A DNA stretch of 49,761 nucleotides from Deltaproteobacteria bacterium (GTDB taxonomy: Bacteria; Desulfobacterota; Desulfarculia; Adiutricales; Adiutricaceae), in NCBI GenBank assembly GCA_031263485.1, contig JAISFS010000333.1, positions 1 to 49,761 of the forward strand, in the 5' to 3' direction. The notes under the pieces were generated by a model. The model searched no databases. It was not told the origin of the DNA and saw only the letters and a list, made by a program, of their open reading frames with translations. The position numbers were made by a program, and so were the translations under genes. Of this stretch, positions 27,504-36,202 are shown one piece after another (position 1 is the stretch's first letter; each line of letters begins with the position of its first letter).

Positions 27504-30500
27504 CTAAACGAGGCTCCTGTCGCAGAGCCTCTGGTAGGCGCAGTAAGTGCAGTCGGTCTCGGTGGTCAACGGCCACGGGTCCAGCGAGCCGTCCCGCACC
27601 CCCTTCCACAGCCTGACCAGGATATCGATTCCTCCTTGGCTCGCCTCCTCCCTGGTGGGAGTAGTACTGCCGTTGGAGTACCGCTTGATGCGGATGAAGT
27701 CGTAGACGCCAGTCGCGTCCGCGCCGCCACCCTTCCCGAAACTCTGGGAGGCCGCAAGCCGGTAGCACAAAAGCTGCAGGTGATTCCGCACTATCCCCAG
27801 GGGGCTCTCCTCCAGGGGCAGTCCCGAGCCGTCCTTGTTGAAGCTCTTGGAGTAGCTGAGCTTGTAGTCGATCGCGGAGAGTCCGCCGTCCTCCAGGCGG
27901 TCCAGCCGGTCGATCCGGCCCCTCACCCAGAGCGGCAGCTCCCCGTCGGGGTCGGGGACCAGAAGCGGGAGGCCGTCGGGGAGAGGCTCGGGGATGCCGC
28001 CTGCCTTCTCCGCCGCTTCCCCGTCCGCCGGGCCCGGGCCCCCGCCGTCCGGGCCCCTGCCCACGCAGGCCGCCGCCCTGTCGCCACCGTCCTTGCCCGG
28101 CGGCCTGAAGCTCCACTCCAGGCACAGGATCTCCCTGCCCCGAAAGCCTTCCTGGCGGTCCAGCCAGAGCGCGAGCGCGTCCCTGAGCTTCCTGAGCCTG
28201 GCTCTGTAGACGGGCCGCCTGCCCAAAGGCGGGCTCGCCTCCCTGGCCCTCCTCGCCTCGCGGTCGAAGTGTTTCGCAAGGTTAGGCGCGGACAGCGCCC
28301 CGGTCGGCCTGGACCCCGGAGGGAATCCCCGCACCGGCTCCAGAAAGGATTTCAGGGCGGCATGCATGAGCGCCCCCTGGTCTGTTCCGCCCCATTCGGC
28401 AGGCTGCACGGGCGCCGCCGCAAGGCCGAGCATCTTCGAGAACCAGAACCTCCGCGGACACGTCGCGTAGGTCTGAAGCTCGGTCACGGACATGACCGGT
28501 GAGCCCTTGTAACGGGGGACGGTAGCGAGCCAGCGCTCGACGGTCTCTCGGGTGAGCCTGTCGCGCCTGGGACCGGAAAGGGTCATGGGTTGCGGATCGG
28601 GAAAAGCGCCCGTACCAGCGATGGGCGGTCCCGCGCCAGCGGCCGCCGGGCCGTCGCCCTGTCCAGCCTTGCCGGCCGCAGGGCCGGCGCCCGCTCCAGC
28701 CTTGCCGGCCGCAGGGCCGTCGTCCTGTCCAGCCTTGCCGGCTGCCGCGAGGGCCGCAGGCCGCTCGGCCGCCGGAAGCGAGAGAAGGAAGAGTTCCAGC
28801 TCCTCCCGGCTCGCGACCATGCCGGGCGCAGGCGGCACCTGGTGGCCCAAGTCCGAGACCCGCAGGGCGCACGCTCCCGGCGCACCGTCCTCGGTGCCCT
28901 GCTGGTCCTTGGCCTCCGGCCACAGAGCGAGAAGACCCCCCACCAGCGCCGAAGGGAGCGCGTCCTTTTCGTCCGGGGTCTTGGCGGAGAAGCTCACGAA
29001 CACCCGGCTGGCCTGCGCCAGCGCGGCCGCGAAGGTCTCCTCCTCGTCCCGGGCACGCTCGGCGGCATCGGTCCAGAGCGATCTGCCGGAGCGGTACTTC
29101 TTGAAGCCGTCGCGGAACTCCCTGGGCCAAAAGGTACCTTCGGGCCGGCCGGTCGGGTAGCCCTTCTCGTTCAGACCCAGCAGGAAAAGCGCATCGAAGA
29201 ACGAGCCGTGGATGGCGTGATATGGGGCGACCCGGAAGCCTCCCGCGCGGCCGTCGCCCTCCGGGGCGGGCACGGCCTCGTAGGCCATGGCCTTCGCGAG
29301 CCACCTTTTGAATGTCTCCACGCCCGGAGAAGGCGCCTCCGGGTAGCCCTCGAGCGCCGCCGCAAGCGAGTCCAGGGCGCCCTCGAAGGAGTCCCTGGCG
29401 TTCAGGTCCCTGACGTTCAGGTCCGCGTCCGCCGCGTTCAGGTCACCGGCGGCCAAGTGGCCGAAAGCGCCTTCTCCGAAGGCGGCGTCCACAAAGGCAC
29501 CGTCCGGAAAAGAACCGGCCCGGTCCCGCGCCCGCTGTCCGTCTGCCCCGCTGGCCCTCAAGGCCGCAGCACCCAGCGCCGAGCACCAGCCATAGCGTTC
29601 CAGGGCCCCCCGGAAGATCTTCAGGAATTCCCCCCAGCCCGCCGCTGTCTTGAGATCGCGCTCCAGGCCGCGCAAGCCCTCGACCGTCTCGGCCACCCGG
29701 GCCAGGATCTCCTCACCGTTGTCATCCCAGGCGCGTCGCCGCTCCTCGGAAAACCCAGCCTTCGCCCTGTCGTCCGCCACCCCGGATAGCCTGATGGACT
29801 CAAGGGGGCTACGTTCGAAACCGAAGTCGAAATAGGGACTCGTGAGAAGCCGGGAGACGCGCCTTCTCTCCCAGTTGGACCCGAAGAGGCTCAGGAGATC
29901 CAGGACGGCCAGCGCCGGGCCCGTCCGGTCCAGTGCCTCGCCTTCCGTGAAATCGAGCGGGGCGCCCAGCCTGCGGCCGCAGTCCTCCAGCATGCGCCGG
30001 TAGACCTGGAGGCTGGGCACGACTATCGCTATCCGGGCGGGGTCGATGCCGTCCACGGCCAGGGACTTCGCGATCCTCACTGCGTTCTCGCACTCCATGT
30101 ACGTGTTGGGTGCCCTCACCACCGAGAGGCTCCCGTCCAAGGGAGGCGGCGGGCCCTTGGGAGGAGGGCCGAAAAGGTTGGAGGCGGCGTAGCGGAGCGC
30201 CTCCGGAATCCGGCGCCGGACCGGGGAGCCTGCGGGCTCCCCGGCGGGATCGGAGATGTCCCTGAAACTGATCGAGAAGCCCGAGGACCCCTTCTCCAGA
30301 TCCTCGATGAGCCGTCTCTTGAGCTCCCCCGCCCGGACGCGCTCGACCTCGTTCAGCGCCCAGGCGGGCACGGTGAGCGAAAGTGCGACCTCCCTCCCCC
30401 CGGTGGCCAGGGCCTTGGCGAAATCCGCCTCGAAGGGGCTCAGTCTCCTGAACTCCAGGAAGCTCACCCTCCTCACGCCTCCGAGCGCCCTGAAGTCCCG

Positions 30501-31199
30501 ACCGGCCTTGAGCCAGTCCAGCATAAGCCTGCGGCGGCCGGTCCGGTCCACGGCCCCCTGGCGCAGGAGCCATTCCTCGTATTCCCGTCCGAGCTCGGCC
30601 ACCTTACGGGCCAGGGGCATCGGAGGGAGCGCTTCGGCCGCCTCCCAGGGGACGCCCGCGAGCCTGATGCGGTTAATTCCGTCCGAGAGCTCTCCCGCCA
30701 GATCGGAGGCGAGCTCGTCTTCCAGGCGCCTTCTGGTCTCCTCCAGCGCCTCGGCCCGTGCCTCCGCGGCTTCCCCGGCCTTCCCGGATTTCACAATCCC
30801 GGCCACTCCGGCATCCGCCCTTCCAGCATCTCCGGCATCAGCCGTTCCGGCCATGCCGACATCCGCCCTTCCGGCCTCTCCGGCATACCCTTTCCCAACT
30901 TCACTTCCCGTGCCGGTCCATTTGAGGTCCAGCTCCGGGATGAGCTTCCTCGCGAGCCTATCCATGAAAAAGGCCTCGTGCCACCCGCCCGGAGGCCTGC
31001 CCCCGATCTCGCGGGAAAGATCCCGCTCAAGCGCGTCCACGGTCGTGAAGTTGGGGCGCAGGACCACGCCCCCGGGGCTAAGGTCCAGCAAGGCATCGCG
31101 GTATTCCGCAAGCACGGGCCAGCTGGGCACCACGTAGAGGACGCCCGGATCCAGGATCGAGCCGCGGATCCCCGTCAAATCTTGAAAGCTGTCGGCCAT
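27504..31199 (-). CDS. addB: AddB-type nuclease subunit of the AddAB recombination complex
   Basis: 1231 residues from ATG 31199, with GAGAGGA upstream; the frame is open for another 101 codons but that stretch is not protein-like. The N-terminus is helicase-like but inactive in form, as in other AddB proteins. The C-terminal half holds VTELQTYATCPRRFWF (first Fe-S Cys, about residue 911), GRIDRLD, AIDYKLS (nuclease, intact Asp and Lys, about 1110), and the closing CTYCAYQRLC. Together these give the four cysteines that hold the [4Fe-4S] cluster. The middle carries Ala/Gly-rich repeats (AGKAGQDDGPAAGKAG-like, about 28617-28750) and other degenerate repeats. AddB nuclease and AddA helicase work together on double-strand breaks. 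Confidence 0.88.
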   Translation of the reverse strand: MADSFQDLTGIRGSILDPGVLYVVPSWPVLAEYRDALLDLSPGGVVLRPNFTTVDALERDLSREIGGRPPGGWHEAFFMDRLARKLIPELDLKWTGTGSEVGKGYAGEAGRADVGMAGTADAGDAGRADAGVAGIVKSGKAGEAAEARAEALEETRRRLEDELASDLAGELSDGINRIRLAGVPWEAAEALPPMPLARKVAELGREYEEWLLRQGAVDRTGRRRLMLDWLKAGRDFRALGGVRRVSFLEFRRLSPFEADFAKALATGGREVALSLTVPAWALNEVERVRAGELKRRLIEDLEKGSSGFSISFRDISDPAGEPAGSPVRRRIPEALRYAASNLFGPPPKGPPPPLDGSLSVVRAPNTYMECENAVRIAKSLAVDGIDPARIAIVVPSLQVYRRMLEDCGRRLGAPLDFTEGEALDRTGPALAVLDLLSLFGSNWERRRVSRLLTSPYFDFGFERSPLESIRLSGVADDRAKAGFSEERRRAWDDNGEEILARVAETVEGLRGLERDLKTAAGWGEFLKIFRGALERYGWCSALGAAALRASGADGQRARDRAGSFPDGAFVDAAFGEGAFGHLAAGDLNAADADLNVRDLNARDSFEGALDSLAAALEGYPEAPSPGVETFKRWLAKAMAYEAVPAPEGDGRAGGFRVAPYHAIHGSFFDALFLLGLNEKGYPTGRPEGTFWPREFRDGFKKYRSGRSLWTDAAERARDEEETFAAALAQASRVFVSFSAKTPDEKDALPSALVGGLLALWPEAKDQQGTEDGAPGACALRVSDLGHQVPPAPGMVASREELELFLLSLPAAERPAALAAAGKAGQDDGPAAGKAGAGAGPAAGKAGQGDGPAAAGAGPPIAGTGAFPDPQPMTLSGPRRDRLTRETVERWLATVPRYKGSPVMSVTELQTYATCPRRFWFSKMLGLAAAPVQPAEWGGTDQGALMHAALKSFLEPVRGFPPGSRPTGALSAPNLAKHFDREARRAREASPPLGRRPVYRARLRKLRDALALWLDRQEGFRGREILCLEWSFRPPGKDGGDRAAACVGRGPDGGGPGPADGEAAEKAGGIPEPLPDGLPLLVPDPDGELPLWVRGRIDRLDRLEDGGLSAIDYKLSYSKSFNKDGSGLPLEESPLGIVRNHLQLLCYRLAASQSFGKGGGADATGVYDFIRIKRYSNGSTTPTREEASQGGIDILVRLWKGVRDGSLDPWPLTTETDCTYCAYQRLCDRSLV

Positions 31200-31273
31200 A
31201 TTGTTCCTCTCCGCCTCAAGGCACACCGCCGGACGGCGGCCGGAAGGCGCATGGGAGGTGAAGCCTGTAGACT

Positions 31274-31304
31274 TGCCGGTACCCGCGTGCCACGGGTACC
31301 GGCA
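31274..31304. repeat. 12-bp perfect inverted repeat upstream of addB
   Basis: TGCCGGTACCCG and CGGGTACCGGCA, separated by 7 bases, lie 75 bases upstream of the addB ATG. Without a T-run it is not a simple terminator; it could be an operator. Confidence 0.5.
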
Positions 31305-31512
31305 GGCGGTCGGGCGCATGGCGTCCGGGGGCTTGGGCTCTTGAGAAGTTGGCGAAAACGAAGACTGATGCTGGAGCGGGAACCGTATCGGAAAGCCGAG
31401 GCGGACGCCGGCCAGGGACGAATGGAAACTCAACCCGAAACGCTTGGGGCGCCTCACATCTCTGTTCCGACAACGCACCGTTAAACGGAAGCCGCGTGCC
31501 AATGGGCAGAGT

Positions 31513-31658
31513 CAGATGACCAATGACAAGGAGGACGACAGGGACAAAGAGGAAAACAAGGACAAGGAGGGCGACAGGGAGAAGGAGGAACCAAGGGGAA
31601 AACAAGGACAAGGTGGAAAACAAGGGAAAGAAGGACTAAGGAGGACAACAAGGACAAT
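31513..31658. repeat. Purine-rich repetitive tract
   Basis: Almost all A and G on the plus strand, built of degenerate ACAAGGA and GACAGGGA units. A plus-strand open frame across it would give only a Lys/Glu/Asp-rich low-complexity chain with no ribosome site, so I do not call a gene. Confidence 0.6.
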
Positions 31659-32226
31659 TCTATGGCGCGAAGGTCGCAGGAGGGCTCGAAAGCCGAGGAC
31701 GGCCAGGCGGCGGAACGCGAGAGTGCCTGGCCTGCCGGGGAAACCTTAAGCGAGGGACTCTGACGGGTAAGGCACTGACGGTCCGGGAGGATGATGATCC
31801 GGAACGTTGAGGATTCCGTTAACGCGTTCTCCAGATAACGCCCCGAAGGAGATCCATGCCGCAGGCATGCCAGGACGCCGACGCTCCTGCCATCGGGCCG
31901 TCGGTACCTGAGGGGATACCGCGTCAGGCCGCCGCAAACGGCAAGGCCGCAACCCGACGGCTGGCGATCGACGCGGAAGTGCCTGAAGCTGGGGAAACTC
32001 CCGGCCATGGGGCAGAAAGAGCATCGTCAGGGCGCGGGAATCCCCGGCCTCTGGCGCAACGCCGACATCGGCCCGGGAGACGCTAAGGCATCGGGTCCAC
32101 GGAACGGCGGGAGGACTGGTCAGAGGGGCAGGAAGACTGAAAGCGGCAACGAACCAGCGAGGATCCGGCTGGTGCAAGCGGTAAGTCCCGAAACCGCGCC
32201 GCGCCGAGAGCCTGGCCTTCAGGGCC

Positions 32227-32754
32227 TCAGGCCGGGGGGCGTCCCAGGGAAGAAGACTCCGGCAGGAAATTCAGGAAAAGCGTGGCGGTATAGCCGCATT
32301 CCGACACTATCGTCACCCGGAAGCAGTGGCCGGGCAAGGGGGCCGAGTCGATCGTATGTTCCTGGAGCCTCTCGGGGGGGGAGAAGTCAACCCTGAGCCC
32401 GTGATCGGACCATGCGGAGCAGGTGAGGCCTATGACAACGTTCAGGAACTCGCCCACGTAATTGTCGGTCTCGGCCTTGGAGGTCGAGGCGGGAAGGCCA
32501 AGGTAGACTGCCACGTCCCGGGCGAACAGGACGGCGGAGTCCATGGCGTCGAAGGCGCAGATGAAGAAGCCCTTGACCTTGGAGCCGTGCTCCGCCTCCC
32601 CGCGGAAGTCCACCCTCTCGCCCAGGGTGAAGCGCAGGAGCGAGGTCCCAGTCACCTCGGGACGGACCATGACACTGGCTGGGGCCTTCCGGGTCATGGT
32701 GGTGAATACCGCAGCGGCGTGGGAGGCGAGGGCCTGGGAGCACTTCTCGTACAT
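32227..32754 (-). CDS. CheX-like chemotaxis phosphatase
   Basis: 175 residues from ATG 32754 (AAGG upstream). The fold-defining line of CheX/CheC/FliY proteins is visible: GEFLNVVIG with Glu102 and Asn105, then Pro127 exactly 22 residues after the Asn. This fits the ExxN-x21-P part of the signature. At four residues before the Glu the usual Asp/Ser is Asn (Asp is one position off). Such proteins remove phosphate from CheY~P. No other chemotaxis gene is nearby. A well-formed promoter lies upstream. Moderate confidence. Confidence 0.6.
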   Translation of the reverse strand: MYEKCSQALASHAAAVFTTMTRKAPASVMVRPEVTGTSLLRFTLGERVDFRGEAEHGSKVKGFFICAFDAMDSAVLFARDVAVYLGLPASTSKAETDNYVGEFLNVVIGLTCSAWSDHGLRVDFSPPERLQEHTIDSAPLPGHCFRVTIVSECGYTATLFLNFLPESSSLGRPPA

Positions 32755-32842
32755 GGGACCTTCCCGGGAGGACTGAGGTGGGCACCGCAGGGGCCTTTGC
32801 CCGTCCGGTGGGGCATAAAACAAGATGTTCCGCCCGTAGCCA

Positions 32843-32871
32843 GTTATAACCCTATCATCTTGCCCCGTCAA
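32843..32871 (-). promoter_or_regulatory. Sigma-70 promoter of the CheX-like gene
   Basis: On the minus strand TTGACG (32871-32866) and TATAAC (32848-32843) are 17 bases apart, close to consensus. The predicted leader to ATG 32754 is about 80 bases. Confidence 0.6.
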
Positions 32872-34806
32872 GGGACCGATCGCTGGTGTGCCCCTCGCGG
32901 AACGGGGAACCCGCGTCAGCCCCCTTTGAACCGGCGGGATTCCCGGGGAAAGATACCGATATGGACGGAGCGGGCCGTAAGCCGGTCCCAAACAGGCCAG
33001 AAGGGGCAAGCGGCCCAGAAGGGGCGCGGCCCTGGATGGCAAACTGCGTGCCGAGAAAAGCACTCAGGCCTCGCCGCCTCGCCGAGGAGGCTTGCCGACC
33101 AGGGTTTTGGCAGAGCCGCCCCCCTTTCGGATGGCGGCGTCCGATGGACAGTAGCCCTCGAGCCGGTTCAAAAGTGCTCCCCTTTAAACCGCGCCGATCA
33201 GGCTGACCTGATCTGCCGAGTTGGACGAAAAGTGCCTAACCGGGGAAAGGGAACAGAAAAATCCGTGATAAATCGGAAAAAATTAGGGAAAATGAAAATT
33301 TTTGGTCAAGCCGGGCCTCTCCATGTCCAGGCTTGCCAACCGTCGGCACATGAACGACGCGAACCTAAAAAAATGTAAAACTGGAGGGAAATTCGGTTGA
33401 AACGCTTGCGTCACCGAACGGTCGGGGTTATCATCGGCGTGAACACGGACCTGACATCGATCAAAATACCGGATTTTCGGAGGTATTTTATTGCCTTGTC
33501 ATCGTGAAAGAGCGTTAGCAACCCCCGTGTTGGCGTGTTGGGATTTTCGGACAACCCAACCTGCCGGTCGTCCCTCTGCCCTTGGTACCAGATCCGGAAC
33601 CTGTACGCATCCACGTTCCGGCCATCGAACGGAACTCGCGTTCATCGCCAAGCGACCGCGCGGCCTGGAGTCTGCCCCGGCCCGACAGCGTCATTGCCAT
33701 GCTCGCGCGGCATGCCTTCGCGACCATCGACGTTTCCTTCCGGGACCAGCATGAGCTACGGTGAAATTTTCCCCCGGGTTGCCGTGGCTCAAGCTCCGCC
33801 ATCCGGACGCGCTGACCGCCTCCCGGCGGTCGCCCGCCGCGCCCAGGATGAAGACCGCAGTCCCCGGCAACCCTCAGCCGCATCGCCCGGCATCCGGAAA
33901 GCGGCCCATCGGCCCCCAGGGCCGATGTCGACCGGCACACGGAAATTTACGGCACCGACAATTTTATCGGATGCCGTTCCGCGTACTTGAGTTCGCGCGG
34001 AGCGCCGAACTTTCAGCGGACAGATGAGCCTTGACCCGATCAGTTCAATTGTTCAGGCGTACCCCTGACTCCCAAAGGAGAATCCAGGACGTCGTGAAGC
34101 CAACCGGTCTTCTGCACAGACAATTGACTGGTCGGTAAATTATCCGCGATGTCAACAATGCTTCCGGTTATCCGATCATCCATAAGACGCAACGCTTGCG
34201 GAATGACTGGCGGGAAAGGACCCGAAAATTTGACACCCCTGTAAATATCTCGCCATGCCCTGACCGTATCATTCGAACATCGCGCCTGGCATTATCCTGG
34301 ATGCGCTCCGGCATGACCGTGTATCGAATGGTAATTCACGATTCAGACATATTTCATGGCTGTCCGTCGCTTCCAGAATCCCCGTGTTGATGACGAAGAC
34401 ACGCTTACGCCAGTCATGTAGCGGAAATTGACGATAGAGACAAATGTTTTCCGGATCATCCATCGCTTCCCCATCGACAACGGACTGGATCTAATGGCTT
34501 TCCCTGAAAGGCCCGAACAATTGACGTTCCAGTCAATTGTCCGGGATGCCTTTCCCGCATCCTCTCGCACCATCCCTCAGCATTCCGCAACACTCGGGAA
34601 ACTGTTTTATGCGGGAAGTCAGATCCGTAGATCGGGTGATCCAGACTAATGATTCCGTCAATTTTTCGGGACTCGTATCACGTAGCCCGCGCGGACTGAG
34701 ACTTTCTGCGGCCATTGGATTGCCAGAAAAGGAAGATGCTAAGATAATGATGGTTGTTCTCGCGAACCACTTCTCCCGTACGCATGCCGTGCCCTGCCCG
34801 GGGAAC

Positions 34807-34828
34807 GACCGTCCGCTCGCGGACGGTC
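34807..34828. repeat. 10-bp perfect hairpin
   Basis: GACCGTCCGC TC GCGGACGGTC. No gene is adjacent and no T-run follows. Confidence 0.5.
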
Positions 34829-34917
34829 ACGTCCTCGTCAGGATGCCCACGATCATCCCGGCTGTTTTGCCTCGAAGCGCCTGCCAGAGCCAACATCGGG
34901 CCCGGATGCACTTTGTC

Positions 34918-35250
34918 CTTGTCCCGTCATCCTTTCCGAGGCCTCAGTAGGATGCCTTCCGGCTCAACGGCGGGGCCGGCCGGGCCCGGATGCGCTGAGC
35001 CCTTGTCCCGTCATCCTTATCCGAGGCCTCAGTAGGATGCCTTCCGGCTCAACGGCGGGGCCGGCCGGGCCCGGATGCGCTGAGTCCTTGTCCCGTCATC
35101 CTTTCCGAGGCCTCAGGAGGATGCCTCCCGGCTCAATGGCGGGGCCGGCCGGGCCCGGATGCGCTGAGCCCTTGTCCCGTCATCCTTTCCGAGGCCCCAG
35201 GAGGATGCCTTCAGCCGTAACGGCGGGGCCGGTCGGGCCCGGACTAAAGC
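34918..35250. repeat. 84-bp tandem repeat, four units
   Basis: Units begin at 34918, 35002, 35087 and 35171, each with CTTGTCCCGTCATCCTT. Lengths are 84, 85 and 84 bp, and the last unit diverges at its end. The first two are nearly identical. The extra base in the second unit breaks any shared reading frame, so this is a DNA-level repeat and not a coding one. Confidence 0.85.
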
Positions 35251-35726
35251 CAGGGCAACCGGATTGCCCGTCAAGAGCCGGGATTCGCGTCCGTATCCTT
35301 AGCGGACCGAGGGGCTCCAGCGCCCCGGACCGCATAGACCGGAGCGCGGGAAACGATCGGCGGGCAACCTGGCCATTTTCCGGGCCGGACATCGGGATTC
35401 CGCCTTGCCGTCTGACGGCCAGGTCTTCGGTATTTGACGCTTCCGTCAGTTCCCAGCCGGAGGCACATCCGCAAATCGCGAAGATACCGCCTCCTTTCGG
35501 CCAGACAAGGCCGAAGCCCCATCACTCGGCCGGCATCCGTCCCGTAACCCGCGTCCCCTTCGTGCTGAAGATGGGCGCAACAACGCACATTAACGCTTCA
35601 CTCAATTGTTTTCGACCGACATCCGCGTCACGCAGTCACCGGGATGCGCGCATCCTCGTGTCACTGGAATTTTTTTTCCGGTTTTCCCCGAAATCCCCCC
35701 TTTTTTCGCTTGAGCTTTTGGCGGAT

Positions 35727-35755
35727 TTGCATTAGATTCAGGATGATTCTATCAA
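35727..35755 (+). promoter_or_regulatory. Possible promoter of the large helical-repeat gene
   Basis: TTGCAT (35727-35732) and TATCAA (35750-35755) are 17 bases apart. This would give a leader of about 440 bases to the ATG at 36203, which is long, so the link is tentative. Confidence 0.3.
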
Positions 35756-35888
35756 AGGCGGTTCAGCGTATGGTGACTGAATTCTCATAGCTCTTCACTG
35801 CCCGGCAGCCGACATCACAGGCGTCCTCGCCGGGCCGCTTTCCAAATCCCTCGAACTAATTCCGAAACTTCTCAACTCGCGATCCCGT

Positions 35889-35949
35889 ATCCGGCCGCTT
35901 TTCCCGCTCCAGGATCCGGCCGCTTTTCCCGTCCCAGGATCCGGCTTAG
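35889..35949. repeat. 25-bp tandem repeat
   Basis: ATCCGGCCGCTTTTCCCG plus CTCCAGG, two full copies (35889 and 35914) and the start of a third at 35939. It lies in the leader region of the large gene downstream. Confidence 0.75.
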
Positions 35950-36202
35950 ATTCCGGCCCCGTATCCCGCTTCGGGTTCTTTCAGTCCCGTAAGCCCGCAA
36001 CCCTCAGGGCTGTAGCGCGATCGCCGGAACCTCTCCGGCCTATGGCAGCTTAAACCCAGCCTTCCCGAGCCGCAGGCCTTGCGCCGCATCCGGAGCAACG
36101 CAAGCCGACAATCAACAATACCCCGGGCAACCGCGACAGTGGGCTCCGTGCGCCGAACGCGCGCGATCCCCGCGGACGCAGGCCCGAAGGTCAGACACCG
36201 CA

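Larger units (their letters stand above)
31200..32226. other. Intergenic: inverted repeat and purine-rich tract
   Basis: About 1 kb with no credible gene. Next to addB is a strong inverted repeat (31274-31304); further up is a repetitive purine-rich tract (about 31513-31658). The region 31660-32226 shows nothing. Confidence 0.4.
32755..36202. other. Large gene-free stretch with tandem repeats
   Basis: About 3.4 kb with no credible coding sequence. It holds the CheX promoter, an 84-bp tandem array (34918-35250), a GACCGTCCGC hairpin (34807-34828), a 25-bp duplication (35889-35949) and a pair of distant 13-bp inverted repeats (34119-34131 and 34529-34541). Short AT-rich patches (33240-33390, 34100-34660) stand out from the surrounding GC. 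It may be a decayed island. Confidence 0.45.

Noticed and set aside
31444..31749. Lys/Glu-rich protein on the plus strand
   Set aside because: The frame is a by-product of a purine-rich DNA repeat; there is no ribosome site, and its start lacks protein-like sequence.
34918..35250. CRISPR array
   Set aside because: The units are directly adjacent 84-bp copies with no unique spacers, and there are no cas genes.
35037..35735. Secreted or repeat protein of 232 codons
   Set aside because: It reads through a tandem DNA repeat whose units are 84 and 85 bp long, so the frame is not kept; its Pro/Arg/Gly-rich remainder has no domain.
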